A stretch of 64,000 bases of DNA from Lutraria lutraria (Eukaryota; Mollusca; Bivalvia; Venerida; Mactridae): NCBI GenBank assembly GCA_964023205.1, contig OZ026845.1, forward strand, positions 5,156,001-5,220,000. Reading direction: 5' to 3'. Position numbers and translations under genes: made by a program. Below are positions 33,321 through 46,235 of the stretch, piece after piece. The notes under the pieces are model-generated. The model saw only the letters and a program-made list of their open reading frames with translations. It ran no database searches and was not told the DNA's origin. Each line of letters begins with the position of its first letter. Positions within the stretch are counted from its first letter, which is position 1.

Positions 33321-36300
33321 CTAATAGTAGGGTCTTCTTGGGTTATTCTGAAAGATGATAAATAATTCCATCAAACAAAAAACACCAAAAGTATCAAAAG
33401 CATACAAGTTCAGTATTGTGTTATTTGGTGAGAAATTCCACTAAGAACACCATACTGGTTTTCAGGGTATCATAAATTTCAAATTTATCGAAACAAAAAC
33501 ATTCTCACACTACAATTAATACACAGAAATCAACAGCATTCAAAAAAGATAAAACAATTACATATTTTAGCCTTTTTCTATTCTACTTTGATATGTAAAA
33601 GTTTATGCAATTCTTAAACATAACATACAACTGGGAGAGGTCTACAAATACTGGGTTAGTAATATCAAAGTCCAGGGAGCTGCACATTGTTCTCTGTATT
33701 TTAGTAGCGTTTCATGTTGCACCAACAGTCAGGGTAATTCGGCAGCAACTTTCCAATTCTAATAGTGGAGAGATAAAAGGCGCACAGCCAGGTAGAACCA
33801 CCTACTTTTCATAGGCTAGCTGGACCGCCTAATGAAATTGACTGGTTCCAGGTTGAATTCAAACTCACAGTGAGGGGTTAGTGATTACCAGTAAGAGTCA
33901 TAACCATTCAACCACAGAAGCCAAAAATGTTCTTCGGTTTAAGATATTCCATCTATGGCCCTTTGTTCCCTATCCCATGATTTGTACGGACAAGTCAGCA
34001 GTTACTAACGGTGAGCAATTTTATACTTATATAGAATCTAAGATAACATGTAAGCTTAACTGCTCACCTGGTTCAACAGAAAGAACCGCTGAAAATAGAC
34101 AATACTAAAAAACTTACCAAAGGGTTTGGTCTAAATTTGTAAGCCAACATCATTCTCTTCCTATAGGCATCATATTCATCATCTTCTTTAGATAAACCAT
34201 CAGGCCTCTCTAAGCCAACACCTCTACCATCTACGGATACATTACCCCTACAATCATGGTACAAACAACTTTTGTTAATTTTCGAAAAAATAATACAAGG
34301 GAAGTAACTACAGCAGTAATAGCGCTAGTAATTACAAACAATTAATTCTTTAAAACCTTCATACTGAACCACAAATACATTTAAATTTCATTAAAATCTT
34401 AAATTGTGACAAAATATGTTTGATAAATACACCTGTCCCAAACATTTCACTATTCAGCTAATAGAGTGCTACAAAAGAACAAATAAAATGCAATAGATAA
34501 AGAGGAGATAACTAAATCGTGACTCGTAGAGAAGAGAAAACAGATATAAAAGGTAAATATTAATTGTCCACATACTTATTGACTGGCGCAGTTATCCCCT
34601 GTGCCTCGGACCCTAAACCTTCACCTTCCTGCCACCCCAACTTCTGCAACATCTGGTAACCAATATTTTCACAGGTTATCTTGAAATCCTTATAATCACT
34701 ATAGTCAGGTGTTCGTCCCTCTTTCAATGCCTGAAACATAATTGATTTTTAATTAGGCCGTCCTTATAAAATAGTTGGTTTCAGTTACTTGACACGCTCA
34801 TTTAACAATCTCCCCCCCCCCCCTCCTTAAAAGTTTTTTTCTGCCTATGTATGAGCTTTTTGTTTTCACTACCAGTAATAATCTTACAAAGAAGGCCTAC
34901 CCACCTTATCAATATTTAAAGTTTTGTTCACACAACCAGAAACCAACATTTTCTAATGATGGTCTCATTAAAGTTTTTCACAATGAAGAGATCATAATAA
35001 ATCAGTAAATCAATTTGTACTGAAATGTTCAATAAGTGAGAATTTACTAAAATTCGAGATTGTGATACTAGTATAAGTGTGATGTGTACAAGGCTATATA
35101 AATTTTTCCAGACTAGTGGTCCGTATGGACTACCAGCCTAGAATTTTAAATAGCTCTACAGCTATTTCACTTCTTCCCGAGTCGATTTCAACTCACGACT
35201 ACAAGCAGATATGTTCTTTTATTCACAGCCTAGGTGTATACATGTGTATTCATATAACAACTATATTACTTGTTTCAGTATGTCTAATGCTGTTTGTCAA
35301 AGATATTCAGCTGCATATTCTAACCAGTACTAACTGAACTATCAACAAGGAGTTGGCAACATCTTCACATATACAATATAGAGGAAATTAAGTAATTTTT
35401 TTATATAAGGGCATGACCTGCCGAGACTGAAATTTAAACCCGTATCATCTGAATACAGTCCAGCGTACTAACCACTGGACCACGGGTACTATATTACTTA
35501 CTTTGAATGTTTCCATGATTCTCTCTAGCTCATCAGGAGGTAAGAAATCTCCAATATGATGCTTTCCTCTACCAGCCTCTGTCAGAGTCTCTGCCCATTC
35601 TGTGTATAAATTATAGAAAAGTTACAAGATTAAACTACAGCCAAACCTGTGAACAAAAGTCACCTTTGTAAAAGACAAAATGTGACCACTATTCTGAGGT
35701 TATTTTGTTTTAAATTATCAGATGATTTTTAAAACAACTACTTTTATTCACAGGGTGGCCTTTATTCACAGGGTAGTCTTTATTCACAGGGTGGCCTTTA
35801 TTCTGAGGTGGCTGCTAACACAAGTTTGACTGTGCCGTATCGAATCACATCTAATAGGGTCATAAAAGGGTCAGCCTTTATTCAACTTGTTTAATATTTC
35901 CCTATTTTGTTGTACCTGATTATTCCTTACTATACTGAGTGAAAGTGGGAGTTCTTTAAAGTACCAAACATGCCTCGTCCTTTTTCTAAACATAGTACTT
36001 GGCTTGCTAGTTGGAACAGGGTAATTGAAAAAGTGTCGCTGAAAGATCTGAAGATGGAGCCAAGATTTCACCCAACCAACTTCTGAATAGTAGCCCGGCA
36101 TACAATATAGAGAGCAGTTAGATTCATCTCATAAAAAATCAAGGCAGTATAAAATTCATAAGCAGAAAAGTATGAGAAATTCTTATGATGAACAAAAATG
36201 TCACCTTTTGTGGCATCCATTTCTAATGTTCTGTTTTTATGTTCCCAAGTTCCAATTTCATCAGTTTCCTCATCTGAATCATACTCATATTTAGCTTTAA

Positions 36301-36839
36301 CTTTAATCCCAGGAACATCAGCCATGAGTGCAGCCTCCTGTGCTTTCTTCTGAGCTAAGATCAGCTCATACATCATATTCAAATGCAAGAATGCAATATA
36401 TGAAAATTTCCAATATATGCCCACCCTAAATAAATCCCTCTCCCCCCCAAAATGCCCCATTCTAACTAAATATCCCACCCCAAACAAACGCCCATCTCCC
36501 CTAAAATGCCCCTTTCTAACCCCAAATAAATGCCCCTACCCCAAAAATGCCTTATTCTAACTAAATATCCCTCCCCAAATAAACACCCCTCATTCAAAAT
36601 ATGAAAATCTTTGTTCACAATATATGCTCTGACAATCCTTCAAATTAATATTAACAGTATGTTAACAGACCCTTGTTTATACCATATTATGTACCTAAAT
36701 TATTGCTACAAACAAAATACTACCTCTTTCTGTTCTCTTATCTGTTGTATCTGTTCAATATTCATTGTGTCTGATCCTACCATACGTTGTGAAAACTCCT
36801 TCAGGGTAACAGAATGTACAGGTGGCTGCTTAACAGCTG
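33321..36839 (-). pseudogene. SUGP1: Orphan SUGP1 3' exons, copy 2, with a broken splice acceptor
   Basis: Exon positions: 36,839-36,724; 36,382-36,205; 35,599-35,502; 34,730-34,576; 34,247-34,118; 33,347-33,321. The frames remain open, but the acceptor before the 178-bp exon reads TTGCAT instead of TTGCAG (change at 36,383), so that exon cannot be joined normally. A missense change turns LERFMETFK into LERIMETFK in the 98-bp exon. As in copy 1 there are no SURP or N-terminal exons upstream: the left neighbour on the transcript side is a minus-oriented border element and then unit 3. The likely poly(A) signal AATAAA is still present about 150 nt past the stop. This is a non-functional partial duplicate. 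Confidence 0.9.
35638..35832. mobile_element. MITE, CAGTCAAACCTGTG family, copy 2
   Basis: Equivalent of 21,171-21,365, with three internal TTTATTCACAGGGT repeats. Confidence 0.7.
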
Positions 36840-36884
36840 CTGTAATAATATTGAGCTTATTTTGTGTGGATAGTATGCTTGGTT

Positions 36885-37930
36885 AAAACAAGAGGGCCAA
36901 GATGGCCCTATATCGCCCACATGACAATCATTGTTTACTCATTAAAACATGGTTTTGAACCTGTGACCTAGTTTTTGACACCAGATGACCCATGTTAGAA
37001 CTTGTCCTACATGTAAATAAGACAAACATTCTGACAAGGTTTGGTGAAGATCCAATCAAAATTTTACATCTACAGTGTTAATAAGGTTTGCCTAAGATTT
37101 GACCTCGTGACCTAGTTTTTGACCCTAGGTGACCCATATTTGAACTTCTCCTTAATATCATTAAGAAGAATAATCTGACAATGTTTGGTGAAGATTTGAC
37201 CCCAGTTTTTGACCCAAGCAAACCCATGTTCTACCATGATCCACATATAATTGAGGCTAATATTCTGACAAGGTTTGGTGAAGATCCAATCAAATCTGTG
37301 ACATCTACATTGTTAACACAGTTTTCCTAAGATTTGACCTAGTGACCTTATTATTAAATCAAGATGACCCATATTTGTACTTGACCGTTATATCATTAAA
37401 ACAAACAATTTGACAAAGTTTGGTGAAGATCGGATTAATACTGTGAAATCTACAGTGTTAACATGGTTTTTCATAAGATTTGATCTAGCGACCTAGTTTT
37501 TGACCCCAGACGACCCATGTTAAAGCTTGTCCAAGATATCATAAAGACAAACATTCTGACAATGTTTCATGATGATCCAACAAAACAGTGACTTCTAGAG
37601 TGTTCACAATGTTTTCCAGCAATTTGCCCTAGTGACCTAGTTTTTGACGGCAAATGGCCGAATAGCAAATTTGACCTACACTTCATTGAAATAAACCTTC
37701 TGACAAAGTTGAATGAAGATCCAATCAAAACAGTAATTTCTAGAGTGTTCACAAGGTTTTCCCTTATTTGGCCCTGGTGACCTAGTTTTTTACCCCAAAT
37801 GGCCCATTATCAAACTCGTCCGAGATTTTGTTGATATTAACATTCACAAGGTACAAGTTTGACGATGCATGATGCCGGACGGAGATTGATCACAAAAGCT
37901 CACCCTGAGCACATATCAGGATGCTATCTT
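36885..37930 (-). mobile_element. Border element, minus orientation, at the copy 2/3 junction
   Basis: Reads as the reverse complement of the plus elements. The distal end differs from the equivalent element at 52,905-54,016: instead of the AGCTCAC foldback it has a short CG block and AAAAGCTCACCCTGAGCACA. That looks like the 5' end of a related subfamily. Confidence 0.78.
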
Positions 37931-38047
37931 ATGTAAGGTAGGCGTAAGCCTAGGGTCTTCTTCATATTTTAAGCCGAAAAATTCACCAAAGGACCCCAGC
38001 TATTGGTATCACATTAATCCAGAGTCAAAATATCCATATATTTCTCA

Positions 38048-38351
38048 ATAACATCTGATAATAAAAATATCTTATTTAACTTAGCGAAATATGTAAAAGA
38101 AGCCCTGTTGTTAAGATCTTCATACATGACTAGTTAACTTCTATTTGATGTGATGATTATATATTATGTCTGCATATTTTGCTTATATATAAATGATAAT
38201 TTGTATATTTAGTTTCCCTACTCCTCTGTTTTGTTTCCAACTAATTTATGTTTACTCCCATGTCGCATGTAAATTATGTATATATTTGTATTATGTAAAT
38301 GATGATGAGCCATGGCTCAAGTCAAGAAATAAAGTATCTGTTCTGTTCTGT
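38048..38351 (+). mobile_element. Duplicated LINE 3' tail, copy 3
   Basis: Matches 7,564-7,866 and includes the last coding remnant (NLAKYVKEALLLRSS) and the 3' UTR. It is 201 bp longer on the left than the copy 2 tail. Confidence 0.88.
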
Positions 38352-38483
38352 ATAATTGATTTTTAAGCACTATATATTGTACTTAGCATGCTCTTCTTTG
38401 TGTCAAAATGCATCTATAATGTATTGTTGAGCTATGTTTATACTTGACTAGTTGTCAATATAATTTATCAATGTTGCATTTTT

Positions 38484-39440
38484 AGCTCACATGTCACAAA
38501 GTGAGCTATTAGGATCACTCTCCGTCCGGCGTCCGGTGTGGTGCGTCGTGCGGTGTGCGTCGTGCGTCGTCAAACTTTATGTTGTGACCACACTAGGGGC
38601 CACATTTTTGGCTCAATTTTAGCAAAACTGGGTCAGAACGTTAATATCAACAAAATCTCGGACGAGTTCGATATTGGGCCATTTGGGGTCAAAAACTAGG
38701 TCACCAGGGCCAAATAAGGGAAAACCTTGTGAACACTTCAGAAATCACTGTTTTGACTGTATCTTCATGAAATTTGTCAGAATGTTTATTATAATAATAT
38801 GTAGGTCAAGTTTGAAAATGGGTAATTTCTGTAGTAAAATTAGGTCACTGGGGCAAATTGCTGGAAAACCTTGTGAACACTCTAGAAGTCACTGTTTTGA
38901 TTGGATGATCATGAAACCTTGTCAGAATGTTTGTCTTCATAATATCTTGGACGAGTTCGAACATGGGTCATCTTCGGTCCAAAACTAGGTCGCTAGGTCA
39001 AATCTTATGAAAAACCATGTTAACACTGTAGGTCAAGTATAAATATGGGTCATCTGGGGTCAATAACTAGGTCACTAGGTCAAATCTTAGGAAAACTTTG
39101 TTAACACTGTAGATGTCACAGTTTTAATTGGATCTTCACCAAACCTTGTCAAAATACTTGCCTCAATGATATGTGGGTCAAGGATGAACATGGGTCAGCC
39201 TGGTTCAAAAACCAGGTCACAAGGTCAAATCTTAGGAAAACCCTATTAATTCTGTAGATGTCAAATTTTGATCGTATCTTCACCAAACCTAGTCAGACTG
39301 TTTGTCTTAATGATATGTGAGACAAATTCGAACATAGGTCGTCTGGGGTCAAAAACTAGGTCACCGGTTCAAAACAATGTTTTAATGAGTGAACAGTGAT
39401 TGTCATGTGAGCGATAAAGGGCCATCTTGGCCCTCTTGTT
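38484..39440 (+). mobile_element. Border element, copy 3, plus orientation
   Basis: Same element as 7,998-9,103 with fewer monomers. Together with 36,885-37,930 it forms an inverted pair around the copy 2/3 junction. Confidence 0.8.
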
Positions 39441-40749
39441 ACATTTGTTCTTACTAAATGTACATTATTATAAATGAAACAAGTTTAAAACTGATATTAT
39501 GTACTCATCACGCTCATCATTTGTAAATACACATTTTAAGTTTTTTAACCATTTAATGTTGCGTTCATTTAAATTTATTCACATGCTTTATTTAAGAATG
39601 TTTTCATATATTATTGATGTAATTTGTGCCCTTAACCATTTTCTTTTTATTTCGTTTCTTCATAAACACTCCATATCTTATAATATTTTGACAAATAGAT
39701 AGTATTTTATCAAATTATTATGTTGAAATGATTTTTTTTTCTTTTTAAAAAGAACATTATACACCTTCTCCGCCACTGTTCTGAATTATCATCTCAAATA
39801 CATTCTTAAGGATAAGACCGTCGCAAAATGTACTTGTTTAAATACTTAGCTTACTCTCATCTATTGGTATCATTTCTAAAAACAACTTTATATCTCATTT
39901 GTTAGTTCAAGCCATATTCTGCGTAAAGCAGTAATTATCTTTCATGTTAACCATTGTCTTTGTCACGTCATTTGTAATTTCACGTATGTAATTGTATGTT
40001 CACATGGGCCTCAGTGCCTACTGATTTCAAAATAAACTATATCCATCCATATATTCACAATGTATATTCAACTATTCGCACATCCAATAGATATACATTG
40101 TACGTTCAAGTATATCTAAATCAAAAGTTTGCAGAAAATGTTTGTTGCGACTTGACATGTACGCGTGTTTTGATTCAAGAAATACGTTGAAAGCAATCAT
40201 ACTGTAATTCCTCTCTGTGATCGATGTTTCATAATCTCAGATAAAGTAAAACAGTTTGATTTGTAAATGCTATGTGATGTTCTTGTGGCGTTACGAGCTT
40301 GATGTACACTTTGTCTTTATGACCTTATGTTGTGAAAGAATATTTGGCATGTTTACCACCATTACAATGAGATGTAAAAAGGTGTATGTTTCTGGTTACT
40401 TACTCATTTTTTGTTTTTGTTTTATTATTGAAAGATTCTTCGAGCCCAATAAAATGTCGAGAGTCGAGGAAAAAATATTAGGGTCAGATTAATATCAGAT
40501 AACCTGAAACAAACCATGTTTACGTCTGAGTATAGATTTGTCACTTATATTTTTCAACACAATGTACTGATAATAACATATTCAATGTTCAAATTACGTA
40601 TCAATATAGACACAACAATTCACTCGATCATGCTTAATGAACGCGAGTGGGTTAAAGAAAAAAAAAACATCGATAATAATGCATTATTTGGTATTTATTA
40701 GCCATTTATATAGCGTGCGTGATACTTCTTGAAATAGCCATAGCGTGCT
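39441..40749. other. Downstream flank of protease copy 3
   Basis: Equivalent to 9,104-10,395. No gene is recognised. The poly(A) signal AATAAA is at 40,699-40,694 (minus). Confidence 0.5.
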
Positions 40750-43700
40750 TTAGGTGAAACAATTTTCGCAAGAAGTCTTAATCCAGCTGCCGAACGAAGA
40801 CACTCGTGCGTAGACACTTGGATGCGTCACTTCACCGTTGACATGGCAACCTGATCGTCCCCAGGAAGTCACTCCGGCAAGCATGCCTTGACATACGACT
40901 GGACCACCACTATCGCCCTAAAAACATTAATATACAATTCGTTTGTTTTACGTTCATCTACGTATTAATTACGCAGTTGTTGAGAAGAAATGAATACCTA
41001 CTTTATCAAAATACACATGCGCTACACTAGGACACATAAATGTAATCGTATTGACATACATGTGTATAAAATGCGATTTGTAAATAATAAACTTGAATTA
41101 TAAAGCTACTACAAGATAGGTGAATTTGGCCATTATTGAGTATGTTGGTTTGCGGTTATGCGACTCAAACTTTTTACATTACATTTGTATATACAAATCA
41201 TGTTTGTACAGGAAGAACATGTTTGGGTCAGGGGATTTTGGTATGAGTCACGTATCTGAAAACCAAAGATGGCATTAAAACGATAGAAAATCTTCCGGAA
41301 TATCGTGTGTGATCTTCAGTTTTGGTTGTAAACGATAGGCGAGATTGAAACAAGTAAAAAATGCAATGCAATGAAAAGCACGTCCGTTGAAACATATGAA
41401 CTGATGTATAAGAAACACAATTTAAAGGTGTGTAGAAACACTTACATTACATGAACCAGTACCAGATCCTTCCTTCCCCATCACACACAGGTGTTGGGAA
41501 AGTATATTACTGGTTCCCCAGTGAGAAATACATTCTGAAGAGCTTAATGCAGTAACGTCAGCTTTCATGAGAACACTCGCCCCGGATCCAGTTTCTGTAA
41601 TGTACAATTTGTACAGTACTATTTCGACGTTTTTGGCAGATTCTTCAAATAAACATTTTTATCATACTCGATGTAAAATTAGATAATAGCTCAAACAACC
41701 CTGGGGCGGCATATTAGGCTTATCTTGTTTCCTCGATCATTTTGTTTTGACACTGACAGATCTGATGCATATAACAAAGCCATTTTTATTCTACTTTTAC
41801 ATTTATATAAAGTGACACTGTAATCATTTGTAAATGCAATTTTACCTGTTACTCCCCATCCACTGATTACGCACGTTTCATCTTCGAACAAAAGTTCGGG
41901 ATTTTGGTTCAAGGCGATAATGTTTTTGTTGATGTTGTTATTATCAAGGACCAATTTGAGAACTGCCACGTCATTTGGAAAACCTCCCGATCCTTGGCCG
42001 TAACTTGGATGCTAAATATAAATTATACTTGACACAGAATGTTTTAGTGTTCATCATTCTAGTATCAACAAACAGATGAGACAGGATTGAAACCAAAGAA
42101 AATTATGGCAGAAAAAATTGTTTGTTTCCGTCACATGCTCGTTCAAAGTAGGGTCGGTAGATCGGTACTCCCATAGCTGTTAAAAGCGTGTGGAAAAGTA
42201 AAATAACTGAATAAATGGATGGGCCGTTCATCGAGTGTTATATAGACTTTTGGTTCGCGGGAAATTACCGTGTCAGGTAACCAGAAACAACAACTTGTTA
42301 CGCCTAACATCAATACAAAAGTGTATTCTCCCCCCCCCCCCCGTCTCTTTCTCTTTCTATCTCTCTCTCTCTCTCTTAATTGGAAAAATGACCTTTCCGC
42401 ACCGTAAAAACCTGAATTTCTGGCAAAAACCTGTAAACTTTTACCCCTGCTTATTTTGCCAGGGATATAAATTGTGCTCAAGATTCGGGATTTATAATTT
42501 CAGCAAAAGATAAATATTACACAGCTTACGGTACAATTAGAGTTTATAGAAGTCTATTTCATGGATTATTATTTCGCTTCTCATATATATCTAACCCAGT
42601 TCAACAAGTGTAGTATACTAAGTTAATTAATGATGATGTTATTGATGAATAAGGAAAATATACTATATGATACCTGTATGATAGTTTGAATATCAAACCA
42701 TATATAATTTCCGGGATTGGAAAAGTCGTGCAAATCCACAACAATGGCCAGATTACTCGCAGTCCTTAAAATAGATCATACTTACTATTTTTACTAACTA
42801 CACACACAACAACATGATACATAGGCTAAGCAAAATGTTGCATACATATATTACTTAACTGCCTATTTAATTAATTAATTTAAATCTATTTATAAACTTA
42901 GATTTTATCAACAGTTGATGTAATTCAGTACTGTTATGTAAATATTTAACAAACCAGAGTTCATGGGATATAAGAAGACGCTGCAGATTTCGAACTCAAG
43001 CAAGACCAGGCGTCGAGGTTATAAAACTTTAGATCTGTCTCAAGTCTTGTATATGATTCTAAATTAATTATTATCAGACGATAATGTTGATACGTTTTTT
43101 ATCTCTTTCTTTTCAACCATAATACTTTGAGAACGCAATAAAGATTTGAATCACTGACTGTTTTAAGGGACTTAGATTTCGGCAGTTTTTCGCATTTTTC
43201 TGAGTTTCGAATATTGAACATCTATATTATATATATGTATATTAAAAATGGAAGTCAGACAAACGATTTCGAACTTTCGCATTTCGAAGCTCAACCGTAA
43301 CTTAAAATTTTAAACATAAATAATAGAATATTGATAACAACTTACTGTCCGTCAACACAATGTGCAGCTGTCAGAACCCATCCATTACCAATTACAGAGC
43401 CACCACACATATGGTAACCGTTGTTAAGGAGTGTCACCTGATGAGGGAATTCCCCAGGGTAAGCTTCATTTCCATTGATTATACGACTGTTTTGAAACAA
43501 TCTGGGTTCTACGGGTTTCTCCAAATATAAGGTGGCCGCAGAAGCCACAGCTAAATGGAATAGAACAAAATGTTATTTTCAGATTTATACAAAAGTTCAT
43601 CGTCGTGTTTATAAATACATAAATAACACATAGCTTTGTGGGTAACAGTAAAAATGTCAGCCTGGGGAAAGTACTGTTATCGAAGGCCGAGGGTAACAGA

Positions 43701-44445
43701 ACTTTTCGAGGGCTGACATTTTTACTGTTACCCACAATGTAAGCTATGTGTTATTTATTTTATTACCACAATTTTTTTTCAAAAAAATACTTAAACAATT
43801 TACTATCACCTATGTGACAGTAAAAAATACTGTAACAAAATTACTGTTACCTATGTGGCAGTAAAAAAATACTGTTAGAAATTTACTATTACCCTGTGAC
43901 AGTAAAAAAAATACTGTTAGAAATTTACTATCACCCAATGACAGTAAAAAAATGTTCAGTCACGTGATACCATGAATATAACAGTAAAAATGTTACCTGT
44001 TTGCCTATGGGAAATTAACATTACGAAAAAAGTGAGGGGTAATAATAATGAATATACATGAAAAGCATAATCACTTAAACATATACATGACCAGTGTTTA
44101 TATAACATAAGTAAAACAATTATTTCACTTTCTTGATCGCACAAAAATTCTAAGAGAATAAACTACTAGCATAAAATAAACTATTGAGAGTTCAAAATAG
44201 TATAATAAAATAGAACAAAATACTCTATCGATCAACGTGTTTCTGTGGTACATTTCATTTTAATTATTTTAAAATTTAAAAATATGTACAGCTTTCAGGT
44301 CAGTCGTTAGCGAATGAGCATATACAATAAAACACAGTAGGAAAAACGTAAAATTTTCACTAAATATGAAAAATAACAGAAGACATACATCTAAATAATT
44401 TAACTTACCAACGAAAGCGAGAAGACAAGCTCCAGTGATATGCAT
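40750..44445 (-). CDS. Secreted chymotrypsin-like serine protease, copy 3 (6 exons, 271 aa)
   Basis: Exons (minus): 44,445-44,409; 43,550-43,346; 42,764-42,674; 42,011-41,846; 41,594-41,446; 40,917-40,750. The reading frame is complete and the protein appears identical to copy 2 (Tyr43). A G-to-A change in the last exon (GTG to GTA, Val) is synonymous. It has the same domains: signal peptide, [26 protein letters not shown], with Gly at position 189. The TATA box (44,500-44,493), palindrome and poly(A) signal are all present. It is the protease copy next to the full-length SUGP1 gene, about 4.9 kb downstream of its stop codon, and so plausibly sits at the original locus. Confidence 0.93.
43619..43757. 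repeat. Foldback in protease intron 1, copy 3
   Basis: Same inverted arms as in copies 1 and 2. The adjacent GTGACAGTAAAAAAATACTG-type repeats run to about 43,990. Confidence 0.88.
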
Positions 44446-44474
44446 CTTGGTACGCTAGATGTTGTATCTGACTT

Positions 44475-44500
44475 AGAGACCGGTCTCTCTGGCTTTTATA
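44475..44500 (-). promoter_or_regulatory. TATA-box promoter with palindrome, protease copy 3
   Basis: TATAAAAG at 44,500-44,493 and AGAGACCGGTCTCT just downstream, identical to the other copies. Confidence 0.75.
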
Positions 44501-45415
44501 CTGTGTGTTTTCATCATGGGAACCTTACGTATGTTGCAATTCTGAGAGACAAGCATGTGGTTGATCACCTTTTTCAATGCTCAAGTGAAATAAATTCACC
44601 AATTTATTTGAAATTCATGCCGATTGTTGTGCTCTTGATCCCCAAATCGTGTTTTGTTAAGTGTTGTTACGTGTGTATAACCTATATAATGATACAATAT
44701 TAGGAGAAATAAACAACGAACGAACACTTCAAGACACTTGACAACATGAATAAGCACGTAGAACAGTAATATATGGTTGAAACTTTATCAACAAATTTCT
44801 CGACGTATGTTCCAGTTGAAATAATGTTTAATTTATTTGTTTCGGTTGTTGCTTAAATTTTCAATTACCTCTGTGAAATTTGGGGATTTTATCGAACCGA
44901 AAATATTGAGAGATTGAAAACGTAAAAGCAATTACAAATTCAATTGCTGTATTCGCGGAAGTTGGTGTTGATATCCATTGATTATGTATGTAGACAAATA
45001 CGCATTACTAGTTCATGTTTTCCAAGATAAAAGTTCAAATTGTGAAATCAATACTTCAAACAGAAATTAAATAGAAAATTTAGGAAATAACATCATGAGC
45101 ACCACGTGGGTATACAAAGTTCAGAACTGGATTTTCAGAAGCGTGGTATTACCCGGAATCAAATAATGTTTGGACATTCATTATATCATGTATTTAAATT
45201 ACGAATCAAAGAATATATGATATGTAAATAGTGCGAATATTGCACAGCAAATGATGAACTTAAAAAAAAATTCGTTCACTATATCTCAAAATATTGCGTG
45301 TAAAGAAATACAGAAATGTAATGTCAAAAGTAAGACTTGGTCTCATAAATTATTAAGCTAAATTGATCGACTCTTGAACATTCTTAGGGATGAAATATGG
45401 CGTTAATAATTTTCG

Positions 45416-45824
45416 ATGAGGGATATAGAAGGTAGATTTCACTTTCTTTTTGTCAGGCCTTTATACAGTCAACTTAGAAATATTTTCATTCTCTTATTTT
45501 ATCCAAGTAGACGTAATTACATATATAGACAAATTGTTATCAGTATAATGAAACAAATAAATTTATATTTAATATGTGGAGTGTTCTGTATTTTTTGCAT
45601 TAAGGCTTTCACACTAAGAAATAGGCAAACATTTTACTCATCACCTATGCATTCCTATGTTAATTTATTAAATATGATTTATTCGTAATTCGTACTCAAT
45701 TCCTATTAACTACACATGAATTAACTGATTGGCACGTTAGTTCTTTTAACTATGTGTATGTTTTTTTTTAAAGTTCACGACGATAAGCTGTGATGCTAAG
45801 TCAAATAAAGTTTTGTTCTGTCCC
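45416..45824 (+). pseudogene. LINE 3'-end relic, copy 3
   Basis: Duplicate of 15,079-15,486, with the same zinc-tail remnant and 3' terminus. Confidence 0.65.
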
Positions 45825-46235
45825 ATTGAAATTTTTTTCCAACTGTGTAATCACGTGATTGATTAAATAGCAGCAGTGTTCATAAAGCGTGGAGATTAGT
45901 GTCTGAAGAATATGTAAATAGAAGCTATGAAAATCTGAGGGTGTATCGTTTGTAATTAGGTCAGATGTTTTTCATATATACATTATGTAAAAAGGAACAA
46001 AGGGCCATAACTCATTAAAAATTAACATGGACAAAACCTGCTGAGGGCACGCACAATTTGGCTAAATACTTATCACTTCGGTGAAGTTTCTTTGAATTCT
46101 TGCAAGTAGTTGCTGAGAAATCGTCCAGACAAATTTTGTCTAGATGCACGGACCGACCGACCGACCATCCGAAGGACTGTCAAGGCAATCGAATACAAAC
46201 CCCATATTTTTCATACCTTGGGGGGTATAACAAAA

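Larger units (their letters stand above)
22500..38047. repeat. Tandem unit, copy 2
   Basis: Second unit. It starts inside the LINE 3' UTR (equivalent to 7,765). It has private deletions, for example about 100 bp near 27,105 (present at 12,495-12,595 in copy 1) and about 190 bp near 31,972 (present at 17,272-17,465). It ends with a nearly complete minus-oriented border element plus about 100 bp of further sequence shared with 54,020-54,046. Confidence 0.93.
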
